Shown here in pieces: positions 42,496-53,459 of a stretch of DNA of 64,000 nucleotides. The notes under the pieces are model-generated. The model saw only the letters and a program-made list of their open reading frames with translations. It was not told where the DNA came from and did not search any database. Every line of letters begins with the position of its first letter. The stretch's first letter is position 1. The translations under genes were made by a program, and so were the position numbers. Origin of the DNA: Hyposmocoma kahamanoa (lineage: Eukaryota > Arthropoda > Insecta > Lepidoptera > Cosmopterigidae). The DNA lies in assembly GCF_003589595.1 (NCBI RefSeq), contig NW_020653851.1, forward strand, positions 22,264,443 to 22,328,442, written 5' to 3'.

Positions 42496-42965
42496 GATAA
42501 GTGACGGGAGGAAGAAGTTGTGCGCCCGGTGATAACTCTCAAAGCTTTAATCGCAGAGAATCTGAGGGCACTGCCACTGTCTGTAATTTGGACCAGCACC
42601 GTTACCCTTCAAAACGGGAACGCAGTAATGGTCACATTCGTCTCATTCTCATTAACCTCGTTCTCCATCCGACATCCATCCTAAACAATTACTGTCGAAT
42701 AAGTAATAGTGGTGAAATTACCGGCACATGGGACTTGTCAACTTATGTCTCTGGGTGACGGGCGCAGTGGTAGTGCACCTCAGCTCTTTGCGATTTAAAC
42801 CAATCGGCGCCGCACGACTTGTTCGACCCTGCATTAGATATTATAAAAAAGTAACACCTGATGAAATTAAAAAAACAATGTCAAGTATTAAGCTTCATTC
42901 GCATCATGCGAAATAAGAAAGGTACTTCCCTGGACGTACTCTTTCACAAGGAGCTCTACTGAAAC
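42496..42965. repeat. Three-layer composite A[J[A]], copy 1
   Basis: Antisense A (42496-42639, resuming at 42918-42965) is interrupted by J (42640-42710 and 42851-42905), which is itself interrupted by sense A (42711-42850). The same junctions recur at 55195-55673. Confidence 0.7.
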
Positions 42966-43013
42966 TGAATTAGGGTGTTTGGCTTATTGTACTGTGTTAT
43001 TCGATTCCATTAT

Positions 43014-43150
43014 TATATTCGATGACCTCGGTGACCCAACAGTTTGCACTGTGGGCGCTAGATGTTCATCCATATCCAGGGCTCGATTCCCAGTAGGACC
43101 AATATGAGAAATTTATTTTTCTAAATTGGTTTTGGGTAATACCCTGTGAA
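43014..43150 (+). repeat. K tRNA-derived SINE
   Basis: GATGACCTCGGTGACCCAAC, B-box-like GGGCTCGATTCCCAG, then AATATGAGAAATTTATTTTTCT. Second copy at 46664. Confidence 0.65.
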
Positions 43151-43197
43151 TTCCGTTGCTGTTAATCTTAGTGCAAACTGTTTACAATATGAATGTC

Positions 43198-43255
43198 CTT
43201 TTTATGATACCAAGTTATTGGACGAAGAAGTCGTGCGTCTGGTGGTAAACGCTGC
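43198..43255 (-). repeat. Family A short fragment
   Basis: GATACCAAGTTATTGGACGAAG to GCTGCCGTCCATTAACTG. Confidence 0.5.
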
Positions 43256-43862
43256 CGTCCATTAACTGACACGCAGCTAAGTGACTTATAATCAAATATC
43301 CGTTTTAAATAGCAAATAATAGAGCACAAGATTCTTTTAATAATCTCAGTACAGAGTACTAAAAAACCGACCTCAAAAGTTCGTAGAATTACAAATCTAT
43401 TTGCCAAGTTTTATTGGAACCGGTTATCGGAAAGTGCGCAAACTCGGATTCATCTCGGGTTCGGTCTAGGATTCCGTACATGACGGGACTTAATACAGGA
43501 GATAAGAAAAATCGGTTCTTGAGAGATAAAAATGCCGTGAATTGGCATTAGCAGGCGCTATTTATTAAAATAAGTTTTCATGCGTGAACAGCCATCCTTA
43601 GAGATGGATGATTTTCTTCAAAATGAAATGGGACCACTATGGAGGTATCCTCTTTCCAACGAAAAAGAATCAACAAAATCGGTGCGCAAATGCCGGCCGG
43701 AGTTATCGCGTAACATACATACAAAAAAAACATACAGTCGAATTGAGAACCTCCTTTTTTGAAGTCGGTTAAAAGCAGTTCAAACGTATAAAAAAACGTG
43801 TTCGACTTATCGGAACTTACCCGAACGATGCATAGATGAAATATCATTAAACAAATTCAATA
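43255..43862 (-). repeat. Family M repeat interrupted by an E copy
   Basis: CACGCAGCTAAGTGACTTAT and AATAGAGCACAAGATTCTTTT (left), CGACTTATCGGAACTTACCC and TGAAATATCATTAAAC (right) are the reverse of 60207-60358. Between them, at about 43345-43786, is antisense E (AAAAAACCGACCTCAAAAG ... TTTTTTGAAGTCGGTTAAAA), itself with ~120 bp of extra sequence. Confidence 0.7.
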
Positions 43863-43921
43863 TTCTAAACCTGGGTTATGTTTTTTATGATATCCTAAAA
43901 ATGTATTTTGTCACCTAACCG

Positions 43922-44207
43922 CGTTGACTTACAAATAAATGGACGACGGGTCTAATACAAAAACCACGAAAAAAATGTCCCAAGTCAACCTATTTAAACG
44001 TAGTGACATGTCAAGGAATATGAAAAAGCTAAAACGTTGAATTTAAATTGTAATGTCATCGCAGTACTGTCTAATTTTGCTTGCTTCGCTGTCAGTCGAA
44101 CAAACGAAGACTAAAGCGTGAATGACGCTCTGTATACGATTTTAACGCCCTATAAGTTCGGACACTTTTTAGCGCGGACCCGACATCCATATAATTGTAA
44201 GTCAATG
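43922..44207 (+). mobile_element. Family B MITE, copy B5 (286 bp, long form)
   Basis: First base pairs CGTTGACTTACAAATAAATG, complement end intact. Target duplications CCTAACCG and CCTAGCCG (7 of 8). Confidence 0.9.
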
Positions 44208-44227
44208 CCTAGCCGCGTTATTGTTAA

Positions 44228-44488
44228 CGGACGGCAGAGCGACACGTCCGACACGTCTTTTCATAGCAGTTGCTGTGCTATTCAGATTTAAATTATAAAG
44301 ATCTGAGGAGTACTGCCGTTGAACCTGTCACCCTGAAATATGAATGACAAGTCCCATATACCTATAATTTCACCAGCACCTTCAAAACTGGAACGCAATA
44401 ATGCTCATATTACTGCTTGGTGGCAGAAATAGGTAAGGCGGCAGTACTTCCCTTGACGAACTCTTTCACAAGGAGATCTACTGCTACA
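44228..44488 (-). repeat. Family A, nearly full
   Basis: GAGCGACACGTCCGACACG ... CTTTCACAAGGAGATCTACTGC. Lacks the A-rich end. Confidence 0.8.
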
Positions 44489-45587
44489 AAAAATGTGTTA
44501 TTTGAGTTTCGTTATCTTCGATTATTGGTAGAGTCTGTGTTCTAGAAAGCCCCAGAGTGAATTCTATTGGGACCTATTCTATTGGGATCTATATTTTGGG
44601 ACCAGGCAATTGGTGTGGTTGTTTAGTATGTTATTAATAGTATTATTTGTATGTATAAGTCACTAATGGAAGAAAAAAACAATGAAAGTACCTCAAACCT
44701 CGACTACTATCAGAACCGTTGTTGCCAAAGACTATGAAATCTTGATAATGATTGGTTTTAGTTACTATAATTTAAAATTTACCCTATTGGCATATTGTTG
44801 GAAGATCAATACCATTAATACCCATTATTGCAAGTTAACACGAGACGTTTTGATTTTATATTGAAATTTCAATCAATGTGCTGCCATCTAGCGGTTATTA
44901 GCTAAACGACGACGAATTCGAGACGTTTATTTAGTTCTCCAAAAAAAAAGACGCTATCATATTGTAGCGGTAAAAGATTTAGTTTCGTTCGTTTCCTGTA
45001 ACAAAAAAATTATTGCAATAAACAGAAAATTTAAAATTTATTGAAATGAAATAAAATTAGACTTAACGATTATACGAAACGTAACCATAGATAATAATAC
45101 AAGTGCAGCTATCGTTTTTGCACTCCAAAGTAGAGAAATGAGGCATTTTTTTTCTATGATTATGGAGTATTTGCGCGAGATAATTGACACGAGCATAAAG
45201 TGCAAAGTGGAAATGGCGGCCTGAGCTCAAGTTTGCACACATCACATGGCACACGTGCCATGCAAACTAAGCACTTCTACTATATTTATTGTGCTGTGGG
45301 TATATTGTACAAACATTTATGTTATATTAAGCATCCAAGGGATGAATCCTTTTTTTCTATATCTATGGATAAATCCAAAATATAGATATCTTACTTTCAC
45401 AAACTCGTATCTTATAAAGAGTGGTTATTCAGGAGATGGCAAAACTTTCCATTTATTTTAAATTTCTTATCAAGGGTCTTAATTTGGATACATTACTTTA
45501 GGTATAGGTAAAAGCCAGTGAGTGAATATGAAGGAAATGTGAGTTGAAGTCAGCCTGCAAAATTTTGTATATACAGTAATTTTTTTT
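44489..45587. other. Unassigned spacer
   Basis: Short frames only; nothing recognised in 1.1 kb. Confidence 0.35.
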
Positions 45588-46300
45588 TTGATACAGTTGC
45601 TCAAAACGTGGTATTTTTCGTACTACAAATCGTGACGAAAGTTGGAATTTTCGCACTAGTGCTTTTTACTTTTCCATTTTTTTTAAATTTACTCTTGTTT
45701 CAAATCTTAAGCACAGAACTAAAGAAGTTGTATATTTACGTGCTTTGTGACGTAAGTCATTCGTCATTAAAACTTATATTTATTTACAAATACTATATAA
45801 TGAACGTATCGAGTGGAGGTCCACAGTCTCTGCCTACCCCTGAATGGGTGACAGGCGAGATTTTTATGTATATATTTGTTCTATGTATTACAGATAAATT
45901 GTATCTCACTACCGTGCACGGGTTCCTAAAGAAGTTTAAACAAAAGTACCAGGACTTCATAATAAGAAAAGTGGTTACAGACCGATATTACAGAAAATAA
46001 ACAAAAACAGCACGTTAGAACTAGATTTCCATAGATTTTTAAATAATGGTTGCAGTGGTTGTATTTCATTATTTTAATTTACTAGCAGAAAATGAGTTTT
46101 TTTTAAATACTGTTTTATTTTACTTTCAAAGTAGTTTTTTCGCAAATGTATTAAAAAACGTCGTTTGATGCACGTGCGGATTTGTCATTTTCACTTGTCT
46201 CGAGTCTTGACCCTCGTCTCTGCCTCGGGCCAAGAAGTCTCGAGACTCGTGAATAATGACTAACTTTCCGCACTTGTATCAAAAATAACTATTGCATTTC
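45588..46300 (+). repeat. Family O, copy 2, with a 66-codon ORF at 45800-46000
   Basis: TTTTTTTTTGATACAGTTGC at the left and the reverse motif CACTTGTATCAAAAATAAC at about 46270 suggest short inverted ends. The ORF starts MNVSSGGPQSLPTPEWV and ends KKFKQKYQDFIIRKVVTD then RYYRK and TAA. A plausible splice acceptor (TTCTATGTATTACAG|AT) lies at 45877-45892 before codons DKLYLTTVHGFLKK, so the second half could be a terminal exon. No family recognised. The part shared with copy 1 is identical across the ORF as far as the gap (codon 61). Confidence 0.5.
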
Positions 46301-46660
46301 AGTAATTTTGTGCTTTAAGATACGAGTTTGAGACAGTAAGGCGACGATATGTGCTATGGTGTGCATTTTGACACAGTCCATTTATCAATTGGCAAATAGT
46401 GCTTATTACAATGTAGCAATAGTTAATAATATAATTCGACTATCTACTTGAGTTCCCTTATAAGCTACTGTCCAGGTGGTCGGGCAAAAAGGGTAAACTC
46501 ATGCGCACAGGAAACGTGACACCTGGCATAGTAATTTGGTTAGGCTTACGTAATATAATGAATCATTGATTGAAAGACCTTGGGACATTTTAAAGGATAT
46601 TTGGTATGTTAATAAATAAAATAAAAATATGTTTGTTTATCCATAAAATGAGGCAAGAAT
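46301..46660. other. Unassigned spacer
   Basis: Nothing recognised. Confidence 0.3.
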
Positions 46661-46663
46661 GAG

Positions 46664-46800
46664 ACGACCTCGGTGGGCACTGTGGGCGGAGATCCCGGTT
46701 TCGATTCCCGGTAGAACCAATTGAGAAATGAACTTTTCTAGATTTTTTCAATGGGTGTTCTGGAAAGGATTCAATGGAATTCACTTTGGGGCACCAGAGT
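46664..46800 (+). repeat. K tRNA-derived SINE, copy 2
   Basis: GACGACCTCGGTGGGCACTG, B-box GGTTTCGATTCCCGG, then AATTGAGAAATGAACTTTTCT, parallel to 43014-43150. Confidence 0.7.
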
Positions 46801-46834
46801 GGATTTCGTTGTTCCGGTACTGTTAGTATTCGAA

Positions 46835-47065
46835 CTGCCTCCGTGGCCGAACAGTTACCATGCCAGACTGCCGCGCAGAGGTCCCAGATTCGATTCCCGG
46901 GCCGGGAGAAATATTTGTACGGCCTACATTTATTCCTCTCGTGAGTTTGGGTGTAATTTGTGGTTGTCTTTATGTGTGTCCATGGTACCCGCGACACAGG
47001 GTTTCCCTAGTGAGGAGCTATCGAGTGTGTGCGTTATTATATGATATTGTTATATTATTATTAGT
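46835..47065 (+). repeat. S1 SINE, well preserved
   Basis: CTGCCTCCGTGGCCGAACAG, B-box GATTCGATTCCC, CTCTCGTGAGTTTGGGTG, GAGTGTGTGCGTTATTATA. Very close to the copy at 8196. Confidence 0.9.
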
Positions 47066-47268
47066 ATACAGTTGCAGATTGTGCAAAGCTTTACATCGCA
47101 AAGGCGGAGGCACTGCCACTGCACCGGTCACCTTCAGACAAGTTCCATGTGCCTGTTATTCACCAGTGTCAGTACCATAAAACCTGAACGCAGTAATGCT
47201 AACCCTACTGCTTGGCGGCAGAAATATTTGTTGCGACGAACTCTTTCACAAGAAGCTGTACTGCTGCG
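47066..47268 (-). repeat. Family A, partial
   Basis: AGCTTTACATCGCAAAGGCG to CACAAGAAGCTGTACTGCTG, directly abutting the S1 tail. Confidence 0.75.
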
Positions 47269-47761
47269 AATCGACGTAAATTAACCCCACGATGGAGTAA
47301 TTAGGATCAGCAACAACCATTCTTTTTACAATTTCACACTTAAGTTGTTCATCTGGCATTATTTTTATTATATCTCATTCTATATGTGTACATTATTAAC
47401 TTTGAATATATTTTGTGTTGGGATAGCGCGATGGTAGCTCTACTAGTAGCTCGGTAGCTCTACTGCTACTTCTATAAGCTAGCACCACATACTATTTTAT
47501 ATCTATTAAAAAACAAACACTTCAAACATATCCGCTCACGCGATGCGCTCCTCCTACCGCAAAATGGCGGCTATTTGGTTTCGCAAATTAGAAAAGGATT
47601 CAGTTTAAATACAAGTTTTTATAAATAAAAATTATTATTCTGATTTGCTAAATAAATACCCTCCGTACTACCAACAAAAACATCTCAAATAAAATGCGGT
47701 AATGCACTGCAAATCCTGCACTTAAAAAGCACTAATGAAATTTTTGGTGTACTTGGATAAA

Positions 47762-48090
47762 TATGATAATATTATTGTCGTGACGTATTTTTGAAGTTGT
47801 TTATTTTTTTTAAATGACAGAGCCAGGTATTGAAAACTTTATGGTTTGCTAGAGTAGTTACCGAAATAACAATTAATATTAGTTCTTTTACCTGATATAA
47901 CCTCGATATCCGATAAATCGGTATAAAATCATCACCGGCACGTGGTATGCGTCTACGGCTGCATGTATCGCGTAAGCGGTTATAACTCCCCTCGTTTTGT
48001 GTCGGGCCTAAAAAACCCATGCCTCAGGGGAGACCCGTGCCCCGGAGTAGGACGTATAAATGGGTTGATGACAATGATGACGACGATGAA
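47762..48090 (-). repeat. Family I repeat (pair with 61523-61742) plus RTE-type 3' end
   Basis: 47772-47990 matches 61523-61742 at about 95% (TTGTCGTGACGTATTTTTGA ... GTCTACGGCTGCATGTATCG). Downstream, GGGGAGACCCGTGCCCCGG and (GATGAT)n is the usual RTE 3' terminus on +, so two elements may abut here. Confidence 0.6.
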
Positions 48091-48240
48091 TTATTGAACT
48101 TAATATTTCTATATAAAGTTTTGCGTTCGCACGTAGACTGTCGAACGCTGCTAGCTTAAGTTAACTTCAAAATTCCCTTAGGATACCCTAGGTTTGCTGT
48201 TACTCCTTTAGTATCACCATTCCGTAAGACCGTTCTGGGA

Positions 48241-48381
48241 CCTTACCATGAAGTCTTATTACGATTCAGCTTAGGACCTAAAATGAATCGTTGTGTGACA
48301 GCACTACATGAAATGTATATCACCATCCCGCTTTTTTATCGTTACGAACCTACTGAACTATAATAAGAGTTCATGGTAAGG
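48241..48381. repeat. Inverted repeat with 21-bp arms
   Basis: CCTTACCATGAAGTCTTATT (48241-) and its complement ending at 48381 differ at one position; loop of 99 nt. Confidence 0.6.
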
Positions 48382-48389
48382 CCGCTCTG

Positions 48390-49130
48390 CAGACTATGTA
48401 ATAAGCACAGTCACGTTTGCGATATATTTGGCAGTTGCTGCACAAATTTCGTTAATATTTTTTTTCGTTATTATATTTTCGTTATATTACAAAAATTATG
48501 TTAAATCTTCAAATTTTTTTCCCCCGTCAAGTTTGATGCTGTCCGAAACCCTTGTTCACTTGTATATAATTTCCATTTTACGTTGTTTTTGCAAGCTGTG
48601 TTCACTCGTAAGTAGTTGTACAATTTAGATAAGATCTTCACCAAATTGAATTTAAAGTATAGTCACATTGTAATTACCGTAAGTGAACCAATATACTAAA
48701 AAGAAAATAAAAAAAAAGATAATATCTGTTACCGAAATATTACTTTTCTCCGCTCTCACCTATATTTCTACGTAGATACTTTATGTCACTATTGCTTTGT
48801 TACATACTTTTCTTATCATATTTAAGTAATTATGTTAGTATAGTTAAGCATACCATAACGAATTACATATCACACCCTGATTCCTCGTCTTTGGGTCGAA
48901 AATTAAGCAATGTTTGAATATTGTGAAACTAACATCGATCGAGTAACGGATACCCAGATGGCTCACAGGGTTGTATTACGGGTTTTAGGCCTTTTGATTA
49001 TAAAAAAAAACTCTTTTATAAGGTGCCGCGATCAGGTGGATATTTATTATAGGTATTTTATATCTATGGGTATGACGCATAATGACCGTTAAATATTTTT
49101 AGGCACATTATGTTTAATAAATATTAGTTA
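48390..49130. other. Unassigned spacer
   Basis: A 66-codon hydrophobic frame at 48428-48628 is low-complexity; nothing else seen. Confidence 0.35.
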
Positions 49131-49172
49131 CGTAGCGATAGAGCTCTTTGTGAAAAAGTTCTGCCACCTTAC

Positions 49173-49458
49173 CATTGACTTACAAATAAATGGACGACGG
49201 GTCTAATACAAAAACCACGAAAAAAATCTCCCAAGACAACCTATTTAAACGTAGTGACATGTAAAGGAATATGAAAAAGCTAAAGCGTTGAATTTAAATT
49301 GTAATGTCATCGCAGTACTGTCTAATTTTGCTTGCTTCGCTGTCAGTCGAACAAACGAAGACTAAAGCGTGAATGACGCTCTGTATACGATTTTAACGCC
49401 CTATAAGTTCGGACACTTTTTAGCGCAGACCCGACGTCCATATAATAGTAAGTCAATG
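49173..49458 (+). mobile_element. Family B MITE, copy B6 (286 bp) with perfect target duplication
   Basis: TIRs intact; CACCTTAC at 49165-49172 and 49459-49466. The A consensus has this octamer only once, so insertion into A is proven by comparison. Confidence 0.95.
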
Positions 49459-49545
49459 CACCTTACCTATTTCTGCTGCCAAGCAGTAATGTGAGCATTA
49501 CTGCGTTCGGGATTAGAAGAGTAAGGTTGCTGGTGAAATTACAAA

Positions 49546-50475
49546 CCGTCATGCAGCCGGGAGGACCCTGAGAGAAACCGGGAAAAACTTGTCGCTGAGC
49601 TCAACCATGTTTTGGAACATATATCGTCGTGGGGCTCCCGAAACTTGGTTGAGTTCAACGCCAAGAAAACCCAGGTATGCGCGTTCAGTTCCAAAAAATC
49701 CCCATTCCTTCCACTTCCCCATCTTCAGGGTACAACGCTGACGCTGCAGGACAAGCTCAGCCTGCTGGGGATGAGCATCCGGAAGGACATGAGCAACAAA
49801 GACTATATAGAGAGCGTCATCTGTACCGCGTCGCGCAAGCTTGGCATCCTGAACAAGGTGCACCGATTTTTTACTCCAGAGCTGCGATACCTGTTGTATA
49901 AAGCTCAGGTCCGAAGCAGCATGGAGTACTGTTCGCACCTTTGGGACGGCTCTGCCAAGTACTTGCTCGATGCCCTAGATGGACTGCAGCGCTACGCCTT
50001 CCGTGTTGTCAACGATCCTCATGTAACTGAGCATGCGGAGTCGTTACAGCTTCGCAGAGATATAGCGTCTCTTAGCGTATTCTATCGCCTGTACCACGGT
50101 GAGTGCTCTGAAGAGTTATTCAACCTTATCCCTTCCTCTCCTTTCCATCAGCGGACCACCCGTGCCGGACTGCGTTGCCACAGTTGGACGGTCAGTTCAA
50201 TACCGTCCCGCACTAAAAAGTTTGGCAATTCGTTCTTATGCCGAACCATCAAATTGTGGAACCAACTCCCGGCGCATGTATTCCCTCCCCTCTATAACAT
50301 CGGGTCCTTCAAACGTAGTGTGAAGAAGCATTTGGCCAGACCGGCAAAATGATAGTGACGGAGTGAAGATATTTGTGTTTTCCATCCGTTACTCTCATCT
50401 CTGGACTGTATTCGCACTTTCCATCAGGCGCGGTGCAGTCATTTTGCCGAGTCACAATAAAAAAAAAAAAAAAAG
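49546..50475 (+). pseudogene. 5'-truncated CR1/jockey-group LINE, RT C-terminal domain intact (to 50352)
   Basis: Continuous frame from the insertion point to TGA at 50350-50352. It reads WGSRNLVEFNAKKTQVCAFS, LGILNKVHRFFTPELRYLLY, RSSMEYCSHLWDGSAKYLLD, YRLYHGECSEELFNLIPSS and ends IKLWNQLPAHVFPP ... FKRSVKKHL. These are the late-RT and thumb motifs of CR1/jockey-type elements. The catalytic YADD region lies upstream and is absent. A 3' UTR with AATAAA runs into a ~16-nt poly(A) at 50460-50475. The unbroken frame implies a recent insertion, but it cannot be autonomous. No clear target duplication. Confidence 0.9.
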
Positions 50476-50640
50476 CACATGGGACTTGTCAACTTATGTC
50501 TTATGGTGACAGGTGCAGTGGCAGTGCCCATAAGATCTTTGCGATTTAATGCTCTGAATGGCACTGAACCTGTTATGGATGAACATGTCGCTTACCACCA
50601 AGCGCACGACTTGTTCGTCCCGTCATTTGGTATTGTAAAA

Positions 50641-51126
50641 AAAGACTACCAATGCTACCACCTATTCAAGGTCTTTATAGTTTTATCCCGCAAAAGATTA
50701 AACAAAGTGACCTCCACCTCACTCTGACTTTCCGAGATTTTAATTGCTATTAAAATTTAGCCACGTTCGTTAATGCGTTGGTAACGAATTTGCTTTTTAT
50801 TTTTCTTTAAGTTCAGGAAAACCGCTAACAGCCAAGTAAGGCCCTCAATTAATATGATATTGCTACACTTAATCCGTCTCTGTGACGAATAAATGTCTGT
50901 GCACCCGACCGAGACGCCTCGAAAAGAGACAAATATGCGACAGCCGAATAATTTCAAACGACCCAAATTTTGTATGAACATTATTGTTAATCAGTTATTA
51001 TAAGAATAGGTATATTGATCATATACTTCATTACCGTTATAAATTAATAAATAAGTGAAATATTTACTAAATGAATGAGTGTGCAATATGGCACACTAAA
51101 CATTAAATTGTGTAAGTATATTAGAA
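50641..51126. other. Unassigned spacer
   Basis: Nothing recognised. Confidence 0.3.
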
Positions 51127-51340
51127 TAAGTAAATAATAACGTACATACTCAACATAGCCCTGTAGGAAACCCTGCGTCACAGGTGCCATGGACACACAC
51201 AGACAACCACAAATTACACCGAAATTCACGAGAGAAGTAAACTTAGGCCATACAAATATTTCCTCCCGGTCCGGGAATCGAACCTGGGACCTCTGTTACG
51301 ACAGTCCGGCATGGTAACCGTTCGACCACGGAGGCAGTTA
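51127..51340 (-). repeat. S1 SINE, antisense, full length
   Basis: Tail ACGTACATACTCAACATAGCC, body ATTCACGAGAGAAGTAA, B-box GGGAATCGAACCTGGG and head GTTCGACCACGGAGGCAGTT. Confidence 0.9.
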
Positions 51341-51354
51341 AGTTGATGTACAAA

Positions 51355-51690
51355 AGATGACTTTGTAGCTAAATAGCAATAATTTCTTCAAAGTAACTTT
51401 AGGGGTAGAAAATTAGGAGCTGCAAATGGGATAAAACCGCAAATAACTTCTAATAATATTCCTCATCATCCTTAACCCATTTGTACGTTCCACTGTTAGG
51501 CACGGCCACTCAGGCGAAGGTTTAGAACATAATCCGCCACGTTGGTCAAATGCAAGTTAAGGACTTCACAAGTTTCCCGAGGGTTGTGAACCTTCTTCGG
51601 CGTGCAGGTTTCATCGCGGTGTTTTTCTTCACCGAAAAGCTCGTGTTAAATTTCAAATTAGAGAAGGATGGCGAAAGCTGCCCCAATAAC
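51355..51690 (-). repeat. Degraded LINE/RTE-like non-coding sequence
   Basis: GGTTTCATCGCGGTGTTTTTC followed by TTCACCGAAAAGCTCGTG resembles a conserved non-coding block of lepidopteran RTE-derived repeats; GTACGTTCCACTGTTAGGC precedes it. Assignment from memory. Confidence 0.45.
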
Positions 51691-52440
51691 GACGTAGAGC
51701 CGTTCATGGACTTTGCTAGTATAATTTTTAAGTTTATGCCTAGTTACATCAATATATTTTTGTATATTTTTAGAAGTCAGGCATAAAATAATCGTAAAAC
51801 ATTGTATTTTAGAATAAATGCAAGAACACAACGCAATTGATCCGTTCGATCATAGATTATGTAACGTTCTTGTACGTACGTATCATTTTAAGCATGATTG
51901 AATGTTTACCTACCTGAAGTATTGGTTATTTTATAGTACACACATAAAGCAAAAAATAAAACACGATGTGACAAAAATATTTAGACAATATATAAATGAG
52001 AGTTAATGAAAGTTGCAATGTTTTGACAAGCGACCTCTTGCTAGCGTCAATGTCACATCGATCTTGAGAGCAGTGTGACCATTTGTTGCAGATTTCTGCC
52101 ATTTGGGCAGATTTAATTTTTATTCATTTTCATTGCTGCACAACATGATTAGTTATATTAAATATGGCAGAGTTTGGCAGATTTGGGAATATTCGAGAAG
52201 TTCTTTATTATTTTTGGGAACAAACTGAAAACTTATTGTTTTCTGCTACTACGAACGAACATCTGAAGCGAAATACAGGACGATGCTTTAAACATAACTT
52301 ATATCAACTTTATAACCCCAGCTTCTACAGGCTGTACTCAATTAGCTTTTTTGATGCTTTGATAATGAATCACAAGTATTGATAAGTCTCTTTAAGGGCT
52401 GTCGCCATTCTTCTTTCGCACATAAATTCCGAGAAACTCA
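51691..52440. other. Unassigned spacer
   Basis: Nothing recognised. Confidence 0.3.
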
Positions 52441-52444
52441 GAGG

Positions 52445-53030
52445 CGCGAGGTTGGATTCGAATCCTCGGCGTCTGTTTGAGAGGCAATAGTTGAAATCAT
52501 TAGGCTACCACATCGAGTATATAACCAGAAATAGAGACACAATGACATTTAATTTGTTCGAAAACTATTCTGCCATATCATCACTGTGACAACTGCGCTC
52601 CAATTGGCCAGCCCGAATTCGAAACAATTGACAGGTGTCATCAAAGGGTGTCAATTATTTCACCTCACATCGACCAGTTAATTTGACCTTTGCTATAATT
52701 GACAAAGATTGCAACATTACACATTTAATATTTAATTACCGATGAAATTTTGTAATTAGATGTTTTGCTGTTTTTCCCCACACCACCGAATCGAACAGCA
52801 CGCCATTGTTAGAGATATTATCTTTAGAATATTTTTGGAATATACGGAGACGTACCTACACGTCAGTTGTTGGCGCTGTACTATTTCAGCTTTCTAATTT
52901 GTAATTATAGTGCAAACGAGAGTTGATATATAAAAGTGATGTATCACTGATAAGTTACCAGGAATGTATGGCCCTTATTTCGTCTCTATTTCTGGTTAAA
53001 CACTCGATGGGCTAACACGGCTCTAATAAT
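52445..53030 (-). repeat. tRNA-derived SINE head split by D4
   Basis: On -, A-box TAGCCTAATGATT and B-box GATTCGAATCC flank CTCTCAAACAGACGCCG. The sequence 5' of the A box (AGAGCCGTGTTAGCC) lies on the far side of D4. Confidence 0.7.
52511..53009 (-). mobile_element. Family D copy D4 (499 bp), both TIRs and target duplication
   Basis: CATCGAGTATATAACCAGAA at the left, complement at the right. Duplications GGCTACCA (52503-52510) and GGCTAACA (53010-53017). The THAP exon reads MACCSIRWCG, then a one-base insertion shifts the frame; the donor CATCG|GTAATTA is intact. Confidence 0.9.
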
Positions 53031-53459
53031 AATAACACATGTTACTGTTATGGTATAGGAGATTGCATGCTATTATGCGTAGTAAATACCTACGACGACG
53101 GAGGACGAAACTTGTTTACCACGCAACGGAGTAAGTTGCATTAAACAATACAAACGTGTGATCGGCGATGTGCCGGTTGTCAAATAGCGTCCCCACCCCT
53201 CCCGTGCGTCAGTCCGCGCGTCTTTTGTCTAACCCAACTCGGAGCGAACGAGTTGTATAATTTTATTTATTATGTAATTACGTCACCACACTATAAACGC
53301 ACACAGTAGGTATATTTACATATATATATATTTGCTATATTTAAGTACTTTTGCGATCTATAATATAACACACAGCATTAACACAACGTACAAAGAACAC
53401 ATACGCAATTATTTAAGTAGTTTATTTTATTTTGCGACACACACGTCCGTCACTCATCT
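53031..53459. other. Unassigned spacer
   Basis: A moderately GC-rich piece at 53150-53240; no gene recognised. Confidence 0.3.

Larger units (their letters stand above)
49135..50640 (+). repeat. Family A carrying two insertions (B6 and a LINE)
   Basis: A segments at 49135-49172, 49459-49545 and 50476-50640 (ending TTTGGTATTGTAAAAAAAG) are collinear with the consensus. B6 sits after CACCTTAC and the LINE after GGTGAAATTACA. Confidence 0.9.

Noticed and set aside
46590..47180. Overlapping ORFs of 97-135 codons on both strands
   Set aside because: All run through K and S1 SINE sequence, which recurs elsewhere with frameshifts.
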